A program made the position numbers and the translations under genes. Of a DNA stretch of 57,571 nucleotides, positions 44,897 to 52,228 are shown one piece after another. The notes under the pieces are model-generated. The model did no database searches. It was not told the origin of the DNA and saw only the letters and a list, made by a program, of their open reading frames with translations. Every line of letters starts with the position of its first letter. The stretch's first letter is position 1. Source of the stretch: Bacillota bacterium (lineage in GTDB: Bacteria; Bacillota; UBA4882; UBA8346); NCBI GenBank assembly GCA_023402395.1, contig JAEYGI010000027.1:1-57571 (forward strand), in the 5' to 3' direction.

Positions 44897-45169
44897 CCAA
44901 CCCACATTCATTTACTAAATTATTTCATCGAGTAAAAGAATGTGGATATTCAGTAACTAAATGTGGATATTCTGTGAATAAATGAACTGGGGGAATCCCT
45001 CCCAATCCACATTCAGTAACAGAATGTGGATATTTTGTTGCTAAATGTGGATATTTAGCTACTAAATCATTTCATGGAGTAAAAGAATGTGGATATTCAG
45101 TTACTAAATGTGGATATTGCGTTACTGATTGTGGATAACTGGTTGGGCAATGTGGATAATCGATGGCCC
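44897..45169. repeat. 21-bp degenerate repeat array B (13 units)
   Basis: Units built on AATGTGGATATTC recur in exact 21-bp register, at 44939, 44960, 45023, 45044, 45086, 45107, 45128 and 45149. Variant units fill the remaining slots at 44918, 44981 and 45065. Two slots (44897 and 45002) hold the inverted form CCACATTC, so local hairpins such as CCACATT/AATGTGG are possible. A block near 44918-44970 recurs 147 bp (7 units) later at 45065. AT-rich composition contrasts with the genome. Sequence at 44694-44896 shows only the T-box promoter region. Confidence 0.88.
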
Positions 45170-45215
45170 GGAGAGGATGAAGGGGGACCGGTTCAAGCCA
45201 ATCCGCTACCGCCAT

Positions 45216-45252
45216 TAAAAAACAGGGCCGTCTCTTTTTAACGAGACAGCCC
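45216..45252 (-). terminator. Terminator of chemoreceptor gene 1
   Basis: GGGCCGTCTC (45225-45234) pairs with GAGACAGCCC (45243-45252) with one mismatch, and the minus-strand stem runs into TTTTTT. It lies 46 nt after the stop codon. Confidence 0.85.
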
Positions 45253-45298
45253 TTATTTTTAATTTACCGCCGATTTTCTTATAGCTATGTAAACGCTT

Positions 45299-48200
45299 TT
45301 AATACTTCCCGAACTCCCGATCGCTCAACGTGCCTTTGTCCGCGGCCGGCCGGGTCCGGGTCCGCTTTGCCGCCGCTTTGGACTCAAGGCTCGGCGCCGG
45401 GCGCGGAGTCGTTTCCTGTTCCATCGGGACCAGGCCTTGGCTTCCGTCATAACCCTCCTTCAAGCGGAAGCGGCTCACCACTTCCTTGAGGCCTTCCGCC
45501 TGGCTGGACAGTTCCTGGCTGGCCGCGGCGCTCTGTTCCGAAGTGGCGGTATTGGTCTGAACCACCCGTGAAACCTGCTCAATGCCTTGATTGATCTGCC
45601 CGATGCCGGTCGCCTGCTCATTGGAGGCCACCGCGATCTCGCCTACGAAATTGGAGGCCTTGGCCACTCCGTCCACGATCTTGTTGAGCGCGGCCGCGGT
45701 TTCCTTGGCGATCTTGGTGCCGCCCTCGACCCGCTTGATCGAGCTTTCGATCAAGTCGGTGGTTTCCTTGGCCGCATTGGCGCTACGAGCGGCCAGATTG
45801 CGCACTTCCTCGGCGACCACGGCGAAGCCTTTGCCGTGCTGGCCCGCTCGCGCCGCCTCGACCGCGGCGTTTAGGGCCAGAATATTGGTTTGGAAGGCGA
45901 TTTCGTCAATAACTTTGATGATCTTGGAGATGCTCTTCGACGACTCCTGAATCTCGGCCATCGACTGGAGCATCCCTTTCATCTGCTCGTTTCCTTGAAC
46001 CGCCCAGTCCTGAGCCGTCATGGACAAGGTGTTGGCTTCGTTGGCATTGGAGGCGTTCTTCCGGGTCTGGGCCGCGATCTCCATAATCGTGGCCGACAAT
46101 TCCTGAATCGAACTGGCCTGTTCGGTCGCGCCTTGCGACAACTGCTCGCTGCCGTCGGCCACCTGCCGCGATCCGGACGCGATCTGTACCGCCGCGACGT
46201 TAATCTCGCTCAGAACCTGATTCAGGGTTTCCTGGACTCCGTTCACCGCCCGGGCCAGTCTCAGGAAGGCGCCCTGGTAATCCTCAGTCATCACCGAGGT
46301 ATAATCATTGTCCGCCATTCTGTCGAGCACCTGGATGGTCTCGCCCAGCGGCGCGATCATCGCATTCAGGGTTTGATTGATGCCGGATACGATCTGATGG
46401 TACAGTCCCTCAAAGTTGTCGGCCTCGCCACGCACTTCCAGATCGCCGATGGTGGCCGCCTCGGTCAGCCGGTTGACTTCGCCGGCCAGGTTTTGAATGG
46501 TCTCCATCATCGTGATAAAAGCCGGCATCAGCTGGTCGTTCTCCGAAAGCTGGCCGCTCTTCTTAAACTCCTCCAGTTGCGAAACATCACCCTTGGCCAC
46601 GCGAATCGCGATATCCTGGACGTTGAGCAATCGGGTCTCAACCATATTGATGGCAGTGGCGAACTCCGCCAGCATGCCCTGGTACTTACCGACCATCTCC
46701 AGGGTGTAATCGTTGACCGCCATTTTCCTGAGAACGCCGATGGCCTCGTCCAGCGGCCCAATCACCGCGTCGAGGGTATTGTTCACGCCCTCGATGATCT
46801 TGCGGTAATCGCCCTCGTGACGATCAAGATCGGCCCGGATGTCCAATTTCCCTTCCAGCGCCGCCTGCTCCAGGAGATTGGCGTCTTCGATCAAGGCTCC
46901 CAGCGCGTCCTTGACCAACTGCAGATTCTGATTGATCTGCGTGAAGTTTTCACGCTCCAACTCGGTGTATTCGTCGCCCTCCGCGACTTCTAGATCCAGG
47001 TCGAGCCGGCCCTTGGCCAGCAGTTGCAGATTGCCCGCCAGCCGCTCCACCTCTTGCTTCTGATAATCAACGCTTTTGGTCTTGGCGGTGATGTCTTGCA
47101 TCAATTCGATATGGCCCACGACCTCGCCTTTGATATTGTGGACATAGGACGTATCGGCCTGGAAATGCATTCCTTGATGATCGAAGTAAGTCTGGGCATG
47201 CCCCTTGCGCAACCGGGCGATGCTACAGTTTTCAGTGTCGCAGATATTAGCGTTCCAGTTGACGCAGGATTGGCCCAGGATATCCTCGCGTTTCAGATCC
47301 ATGGCTTGCTCCACCGGACGGTTAATGAAGGTCCACTTCATATCGTTATCGGTTACCGAGATCGGGAACGGAATCGCGTCCAGCAGCGCTTCATACCAGA
47401 AAACCTTATCAACCACCGTGCTTAGCGTGGCGTTGATGCCTTCGACGATGGCCTTGTAATCGCCCTCATATTTGCTGGCATCGGCCCTGACCGAGAACCG
47501 GCCTTCGATGGCCGCGGTGGACAGCAAATTGACGTCACCGGCCAGGCTGCGCAGCGACTCAATAGTGGTCCGCAGCGCCGGTCCGATCTCGTCCCGTTCA
47601 TCCTTCAGCTCCACCTCGGTGCTGAGATCGCCGTCGGCAATCTTTTGCATCGTGCCGATAATGTTCTGCTGCAAGTCTTCGGCGAACCGGTCCATATTCT
47701 TGGCCATGATGCCGATCTCACCCTGGCTTTTCATATTCAGGCGCAACCCCAAATGGCCCCGGGTCATCTCCTGAATCATCACCACCGCCCGTTTGAGCGG
47801 CCGGGAGATCGATCGGGAGACCAAAAAGCCCAAGCCCACCGCGACGGCGACGCTAATCGCCAAAATGATCATCGTGGAGTTTCGTGAACTTTCGGTAAAC
47901 CGGTTGCCGAAATCCATCGCCTGCAGGGTTTTATCGGACATCTGCTTGTTGTAGCGGGTTAAATCCAATTCAACAAAACTTAATTTGCGATTGAACTCAT
48001 CATAATTTTCCGGAGTAACCGGCTGCTCCAAGACTTGCCTGACTTCCTCGACATAGCCGCTGACCGTGACGGCGTCAACCCCCAGCGTCTTCAAATTCTC
48101 CATGCTGTTGGCGAAGGAATTGATATCCGGGCCGAGCGGGGAGAGCCCGGTCATATACATGATATATTGCCGGCGGATTTCAACAATCTGCGACCTGGCG

Positions 48201-48439
48201 TTGGTAATCGACTCCGTATTTTGGGTGCTTTGCATAAAAATACTTCGGGTCACTTCCTGCATGCCGTTGATGCTTTTAAGGCCCAGGTACCCTTCAAGCA
48301 CAATGAATGCCACCATGATCGCGAGCACGAACAAAATCTGGTGAAACACCCGCAGTCTTGCAAACAAATTAAAATTGAAGCTAAATTTGAATTTAAACCC
48401 TTTAAATCGTTGTAGCCACCCAATCCCTTTTTTAGCCAA
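45299..48439 (-). CDS. Large multi-module methyl-accepting chemotaxis protein 1
   Basis: A 1046-residue chemoreceptor. It has membrane segments at about 33-50 and 188-208 flanking a helical-bundle sensor, then HAMP, repeated HAMP-like modules (such as EGDYKAIVEGINATL at about 325-339), a PAS domain at about 346-450, more modules (about 500-740) and the MCP signalling hairpin. The hairpin tip IDEIAFQTNILALNAAVEAA is intact (845-864). The PAS domain has a Cys-rich stretch CVNWNANICDTENCS. The C-terminus is a basic flexible tail ending EFGKY, a likely CheR/CheB docking pentapeptide. The TTG start lies 8 nt after AAGGAGG. Family members are usually 550-700 residues, so this one is unusually long. 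Confidence 0.93.
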   Translation of the reverse strand: MAKKGIGWLQRFKGFKFKFSFNFNLFARLRVFHQILFVLAIMVAFIVLEGYLGLKSINGMQEVTRSIFMQSTQNTESITNARSQIVEIRRQYIMYMTGLSPLGPDINSFANSMENLKTLGVDAVTVSGYVEEVRQVLEQPVTPENYDEFNRKLSFVELDLTRYNKQMSDKTLQAMDFGNRFTESSRNSTMIILAISVAVAVGLGFLVSRSISRPLKRAVVMIQEMTRGHLGLRLNMKSQGEIGIMAKNMDRFAEDLQQNIIGTMQKIADGDLSTEVELKDERDEIGPALRTTIESLRSLAGDVNLLSTAAIEGRFSVRADASKYEGDYKAIVEGINATLSTVVDKVFWYEALLDAIPFPISVTDNDMKWTFINRPVEQAMDLKREDILGQSCVNWNANICDTENCSIARLRKGHAQTYFDHQGMHFQADTSYVHNIKGEVVGHIELMQDITAKTKSVDYQKQEVERLAGNLQLLAKGRLDLDLEVAEGDEYTELERENFTQINQNLQLVKDALGALIEDANLLEQAALEGKLDIRADLDRHEGDYRKIIEGVNNTLDAVIGPLDEAIGVLRKMAVNDYTLEMVGKYQGMLAEFATAINMVETRLLNVQDIAIRVAKGDVSQLEEFKKSGQLSENDQLMPAFITMMETIQNLAGEVNRLTEAATIGDLEVRGEADNFEGLYHQIVSGINQTLNAMIAPLGETIQVLDRMADNDYTSVMTEDYQGAFLRLARAVNGVQETLNQVLSEINVAAVQIASGSRQVADGSEQLSQGATEQASSIQELSATIMEIAAQTRKNASNANEANTLSMTAQDWAVQGNEQMKGMLQSMAEIQESSKSISKIIKVIDEIAFQTNILALNAAVEAARAGQHGKGFAVVAEEVRNLAARSANAAKETTDLIESSIKRVEGGTKIAKETAAALNKIVDGVAKASNFVGEIAVASNEQATGIGQINQGIEQVSRVVQTNTATSEQSAAASQELSSQAEGLKEVVSRFRLKEGYDGSQGLVPMEQETTPRPAPSLESKAAAKRTRTRPAADKGTLSDREFGKY

Positions 48440-48509
48440 TGCTTTAACCTCCTTGTTATCAAAGAAAATTTGTTGTTGCGGCTCAAAGGCAGAAGAAAAT
48501 ACCTACACC

Positions 48510-48531
48510 GTCACGGACAACTGGCCGTGAC
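48510..48531. promoter_or_regulatory. Leader hairpin of chemoreceptor gene 1
   Basis: GTCACGG (48510-48516) pairs with CCGTGAC (48525-48531) around an 8-nt loop in the 5' leader. There is no T run, so it is not a terminator. Its role is unknown. Confidence 0.45.
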
Positions 48532-48550
48532 CGGGTAGACATCTATAAGA

Positions 48551-48578
48551 TGTATCGGTATTTCTCGACAAAAGTATA
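48551..48578 (-). promoter_or_regulatory. Possible sigma-D/FliA promoter of chemoreceptor gene 1
   Basis: On the minus strand TATA (48575-48578), N15, then ACCGATAC (48551-48559 region) approximates the flagellar sigma consensus TAAA-N15-GCCGATAA. It lies about 110 nt upstream of the start codon, which is a common place for motility promoters. Confidence 0.45.
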
Positions 48579-48633
48579 ACAATAATTATCGGTTTTCCGA
48601 GCTCGGGGTTTTGCGAATATGATCGCTTCACAA

Positions 48634-48660
48634 CAAAAAAACCGCTGTTAGCAGCGGTTA
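48634..48660 (-). terminator. Terminator downstream of the SOS-type gene
   Basis: AACCGCTG (48640-48647) pairs with CAGCGGTT (48652-48659) and the minus-strand stem ends in TTTTTTT. It is about 180 nt after the stop codon of the gene ending at 48842; the stretch between them holds nothing recognisable. Confidence 0.85.
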
Positions 48661-48841
48661 CCATCGCAGGAAAAATTTTTATCAAAAAAACAGCGAACTC
48701 CACTCAAACACCGGCCCAGTCTGCGATTTACGGCCGATTATAAATTGAATTAAATTTCTAGTATGCATCATGTCCTTAAACCTGGTCATGATTAAAATTT
48801 AAAGGATTTGATTCAACTTGTTACCGCCGTAATAGGCCGGT

Positions 48842-49252
48842 TCACGAAGCATATTGCTCATACCGGTAAGCATCCCGTCCGAAATACTCCACTTCCTGCT
48901 CCAAGGTGTACGGTTTGAAATAATGCCCGTCCAGCGGCACCCCGCGCTCGATCCCATACGTTTGCGCCGGCTGCCAGCTCGACGGTTCAGGGGTCCCCAG
49001 AAAAACGCGGTCCTTGAAGATGGTAATGACTTCCCGGTCATTATAGAAATTAACATGGTCAATCCCTTCGGCACGCAAATTTTGCTGTACCTCACGGATG
49101 GTCCGGTAAATCTGCCCCGGCGGGACACTCACTCCATAGGCCACCCGGGGGCGGTTCCGGTCGACCGCCACGGCGAAAATCGGATATTTATGGATCAGGG
49201 CCGGATTGTCCAATTCGGTATCGAATAACACCCCATGATAGTTCGTCGTCAT
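48842..49252 (-). CDS. Small unknown protein under LexA-type control
   Basis: A 136-residue protein that I cannot assign to any family. It is acidic to neutral, rich in Tyr, Phe and charged residues, with no membrane segment or signal peptide and no Cys. Recognisable stretches include FAVAVDRNRPRVAYGVSVPP, IYRTIREVQQNLRAEGID and the C-terminal EVEYFGRDAYRYEQYAS. The predicted pattern is a mixed alpha/beta cytoplasmic protein. The ATG follows GAGGTGA. Its promoter is overlaid by two perfect GAAC-N4-GTTC boxes, the Bacillus-type LexA operator, so it is probably a DNA-damage gene. It is monocistronic with its own terminator. Confidence 0.75.
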   Translation of the reverse strand: MTTNYHGVLFDTELDNPALIHKYPIFAVAVDRNRPRVAYGVSVPPGQIYRTIREVQQNLRAEGIDHVNFYNDREVITIFKDRVFLGTPEPSSWQPAQTYGIERGVPLDGHYFKPYTLEQEVEYFGRDAYRYEQYAS

Positions 49253-49277
49253 TAGCGGTCACCTCGGCTCATTTTTC

Positions 49278-49325
49278 GAACGTTTGTTCTAAAATTATTG
49301 TAACACAGAACAAATGTTCGGTCAA
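49278..49325 (-). promoter_or_regulatory. SOS promoter with tandem LexA boxes
   Basis: On the minus strand -35 TTGACC (49320-49325), 17 nt, then -10 TACAAT (49297-49302). One LexA box, GAACAAATGTTC (49308-49319 on the plus strand), fills the spacer. The second, GAACGTTTGTTC (49278-49289), covers the predicted transcription start. The boxes are 30 bp centre to centre, near three helical turns. Confidence 0.88.
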
Positions 49326-49378
49326 TAAATAAAATTTTTTCCTCCCCGCGGGTTCGCCAATGCCGCCATGCGCTGAAA

Positions 49379-49410
49379 CGGCGGGAGCCAGTTGCGGCAA
49401 ATTCCCGCCG
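49379..49410 (-). terminator. Hairpin after the orphan ABC binding-protein gene
   Basis: CGGCGGGA (49379-49386) pairs with TCCCGCCG (49403-49410) around a 16-nt loop, with only TTTC after it on the minus strand. It is a weak candidate terminator 15 nt beyond the stop codon. Confidence 0.5.
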
Positions 49411-49424
49411 TCCACAGTTACCCG

Positions 49425-50417
49425 CTATCTCCCTTTCGCGGCGAAAATCTCATCAAACAGCGCCAGTATTTCTTTACGTTTCTCCGCCGCAGCCTTTTCA
49501 TCATATGGCATAAACTTAATCTTAGCGGTGGGTATCAATCCTTCTTTCACCGATACATCGCTTCGGCCCATTCGGCGGGCTTCGGCTTGGGCAAGAGCGG
49601 CCATCACCGGCTTGCTGGTGATAAAGTCCAAAAATTTCTTGGCGTTGTCGGGATTTGGACCATTTTTAACAATGGCTACCGTATCATAACGCAGGGCGGT
49701 TCCATCCTTGGGATAGATTGCCTGTACCGGATAGCCTTCCTGCAATAGATTGAAGACATTGGACTCACCGGTGAGGCCGATGGCGTATTCGCCATTGGCC
49801 ACGCCCTGATACGATAGTTTTGAGGAAGGGGTGATCGACGCGTTGTTGACCACCTTTTTTACCAAGTCCCATCCGTAAAGTTGGATCATGATGTTTAATT
49901 GCGCATAGGCCGATCCGGATACCGCCGGGTTGGCCATAATGATCCGCCCCTTCCAGCGGGGATCGGCCAAGTCCTTCCAGGTCTGCGGCGCTTTTTTCCC
50001 GTCAATCAATTTGGTATTGATGATGAACACCTGCAACGGAAGAGAAAACGCATAATAGTAGTAATCCGGATGTTTAAACCCTTTTTTGAACGCGGAGTCA
50101 TTGGCCGACTTATACGGCTGAAGCAGATCAATAATACCGTCCACTGTCTCCGTTCCCCCGGAGAGCAGAAAATCCGCCCTGGGATTGACGCTTTCCGCGC
50201 GTAATCTAACCGCTATCTCTCCGGTACCGGCGCTGATGATTTCCACCGCAATCTCCGGATATTTCTTGTTCCATAATTCCATCACCAGATCCGAGGTTGA
50301 CTTGGCCGCCGGCGAATAAACCACTACTTTTCCGGCGCTTGCCGCCGGGACCATTCCCGCGCTGATCGCCGCGATGATAATCAAAGCCAATAACCATAAC
50401 CTACATCGTTTCACCAT
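49425..50417 (-). CDS. Orphan ABC solute-binding protein, iron/phosphonate-like
   Basis: A roughly 330-residue extracytoplasmic binding protein of the type II fold shared by ferric-iron (FutA/AfuA) and 2-aminoethylphosphonate binding proteins. It has a signal peptide (LWLLALIIIAAISAGMVPAASA) and family segments KVVVYSPAAKSTSDLV, ERFKS-like IDLLQPYKS, DPRWKGRIIMANPAVSGSAY and a C-terminal IFAAKGR. Start could be the ATG at 50420 or 50417 or a GTG at 50414, all near AAGGGAGG. No permease or ATPase genes accompany it; upstream is a ROK regulator and downstream the SOS-type gene and a chemoreceptor. It may serve transport encoded elsewhere, or chemotaxis. Confidence 0.85.
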   Translation of the reverse strand: MVKRCRLWLLALIIIAAISAGMVPAASAGKVVVYSPAAKSTSDLVMELWNKKYPEIAVEIISAGTGEIAVRLRAESVNPRADFLLSGGTETVDGIIDLLQPYKSANDSAFKKGFKHPDYYYYAFSLPLQVFIINTKLIDGKKAPQTWKDLADPRWKGRIIMANPAVSGSAYAQLNIMIQLYGWDLVKKVVNNASITPSSKLSYQGVANGEYAIGLTGESNVFNLLQEGYPVQAIYPKDGTALRYDTVAIVKNGPNPDNAKKFLDFITSKPVMAALAQAEARRMGRSDVSVKEGLIPTAKIKFMPYDEKAAAEKRKEILALFDEIFAAKGR

Positions 50418-50590
50418 CATTCCTCCCTTAAAGCGATTTCTGCCGATAACATCCGTTCGAGCCCGAACCCGCATGCCCCCTTCATTGGTTAATCACATGA
50501 AATTCAGCCTCAAGAAGTTGTTTGAAGCAGATCATCCCCTCATACCCGCCGCTGGGTCCGGTCGACCATACGCATTTCGATTACCTTTTT

Positions 50591-51832
50591 TCACAGTCCC
50601 TTTGAGGGTTGAGCCGCAACGCCGGGCCGTGTTCGAAGCCAGTCTCCGGAATTGAAAAAATCCTCCAGAACCAACCCATAAGCGCCCATAAGCGGCGGAT
50701 CTTTGCGCATCGAGGAGAAGACTATCTTCACCGACCGCCGCATCTCCGCCAAAGTATTCATTTCCACCGTTTGATTGATCGCATCCAACAGCACGTTTCC
50801 GGCCGTGGTCAGTTCCCCGCCCAAAATCACCATCTCCGGATTGAATAGATTGATCAACTCCGCCACTTTAACGCCGATAAGACAACCGGCCTCCCGGATA
50901 ATCCGGCGTATCTCCGGAATATTGATTAATGGCGCCAATAAGATCTCATCAATATCGATCCGGGATTTCGGAAGCCCCACTTCTCGAAAGACTTCATCCG
51001 GAATCTGGGCCCACACTTGGCCCATGATGGCCCGGACTCCGCAAAGCTCTTCAAATGTGTTATAGCGCACTGGTTTCCCTCCGGTCAGCCCCGCGGTCAA
51101 CGGGATCGGCGCCCCGCCGATCTCTCCGGCGTAACCCTCCGAACCGCCGAAAAGCCGGCGCCCGATGATGATCCCGGCTCCGATGCCGACCGAGAGGTTA
51201 ACGTAAATCAAATTGGCGCAGCCGCCACCGGTTCCGTATACCATCTCGCCAAAAGCCGCCGCATTGGAGATGTTCTCGATGCGAACCGGAATTCCGCCCA
51301 GCCGCCGTGACAGCATCACTCCCAAGGGTACCCTGTTCCATGCCAGGTTGGACGCACGCTCCACCATTCCTTCGGCATAGTTAATCAGTCCGGGAACCGC
51401 CACTCCGCACCGGATGATTTTTTGGCGATCGATTCCCGTATTGGCGGCCAGCATCGCCAGGGATGAGCTGATATTGGCGATTATCGCTTCGGGTCGGACC
51501 TTCTCCAGCCGGTGCCAGCGGGTTTCCAGCGTATTGCCGGCCAAATCCAATAGTGCGGCGGCGATCGTGCCATGCTGAATACGAACCGCGAAAATATAAC
51601 CGGCCTCCGAATTCAGTGCAAGCACCGCTGGCTTTCTCCCGCCGGTTGAACCTTCCCATCCGGCTTCCAGCACGATCCCTTCCTGGATCATCTCGCCGAC
51701 AATCCCTGTGACCGCGGATGGGGCCATCCCGGTTAGTGAGGCTACTTTAAGCCTGGTAATCGGGCCGTGATGCCGGATGGCATTCAAAACCGAAATCCGG
51801 TCTGAAACCTTTAAATCACCACGCTGATTCAT
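50591..51832 (-). CDS. ROK-family transcriptional regulator (NagC/XylR-like)
   Basis: A 413-residue repressor-type protein with an N-terminal winged helix (ITRLKVASLTGMAPSAVTGIV, about 25-45) and a ROK sugar-kinase-like body (GIDRQKIIRCGVAVPGLI, GGELTTAGN). The usual catalytic Asp region of ROK kinases (ENDANAAA) reads ENISNAAA, so it should not phosphorylate sugars. The Cys-rich zinc motif CxCGxxGCxE that follows the GHM/GEIG segment in most ROK proteins is also missing. The ATG is preceded by a divergent-free upstream region containing a direct repeat that may be its operator. It lies 170 nt upstream of the orphan binding-protein gene. Confidence 0.88.
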   Translation of the reverse strand: MNQRGDLKVSDRISVLNAIRHHGPITRLKVASLTGMAPSAVTGIVGEMIQEGIVLEAGWEGSTGGRKPAVLALNSEAGYIFAVRIQHGTIAAALLDLAGNTLETRWHRLEKVRPEAIIANISSSLAMLAANTGIDRQKIIRCGVAVPGLINYAEGMVERASNLAWNRVPLGVMLSRRLGGIPVRIENISNAAAFGEMVYGTGGGCANLIYVNLSVGIGAGIIIGRRLFGGSEGYAGEIGGAPIPLTAGLTGGKPVRYNTFEELCGVRAIMGQVWAQIPDEVFREVGLPKSRIDIDEILLAPLINIPEIRRIIREAGCLIGVKVAELINLFNPEMVILGGELTTAGNVLLDAINQTVEMNTLAEMRRSVKIVFSSMRKDPPLMGAYGLVLEDFFNSGDWLRTRPGVAAQPSKGL

Positions 51833-51896
51833 GTTTGGTCGACCCCGTGTCCTGCTCTAAACAATTATCAATTCCTGAGCGCCGGTAAAATTTTAA

Positions 51897-51940
51897 TGGT
51901 AAATATGACTTATTTTGCAAATTATATCCGTGGTAAATAT
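51897..51940. promoter_or_regulatory. Direct repeat upstream of the ROK gene
   Basis: TGGTAAATAT occurs at 51897-51906 and again at 51931-51940, 34 bp apart, 65-110 nt before the ROK start codon in very AT-rich sequence. It may be an operator for autoregulation. No clear -10/-35 pair was found. The rest of 51833-52184 shows no gene. Confidence 0.4.
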
Positions 51941-52184
51941 TCGTTGTTATCCATATTTTCCCTTCAAAATGGAGGATTGTGTTTCAAATTTAACAAAATA
52001 TTAACCGTTACTCGGTTTGTTAATAATCCTGCAACCGTCATTTTGACTTGGTGCTTTTCAGGAATTGAACCAGCGGTTCAATGATTTTAAGAAGAATAAA
52101 AGTCAATCCCGGCGTGAATCAGCGCATGCATTATTAAACCACAGGCATGGATTTCCGATACCGGGACTTGACGGAGGAAGCCAT

Positions 52185-52214
52185 AAAAAAATGAGCGGCT
52201 CTGCCGCTCATTTT
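52185..52214 (-). terminator. Terminator of chemoreceptor gene 2
   Basis: AAAATGAGCGGC (52188-52199) pairs perfectly with GCCGCTCATTTT (52203-52214), and the minus-strand T run continues to 52185. It lies 15 nt after the stop codon. Confidence 0.92.
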
Positions 52215-52228
52215 GGAATGAAAGCCAA

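Noticed and set aside
44897..45169. CRISPR array
   Set aside because: The repeats are continuous, have no unique spacers of constant length, and no cas genes occur in the window.
48440..48620. c-di-GMP riboswitch in the leader of chemoreceptor gene 1
   Set aside because: The leader has a GTCACGG/CCGTGAC hairpin but lacks the conserved GEMM core sequences.
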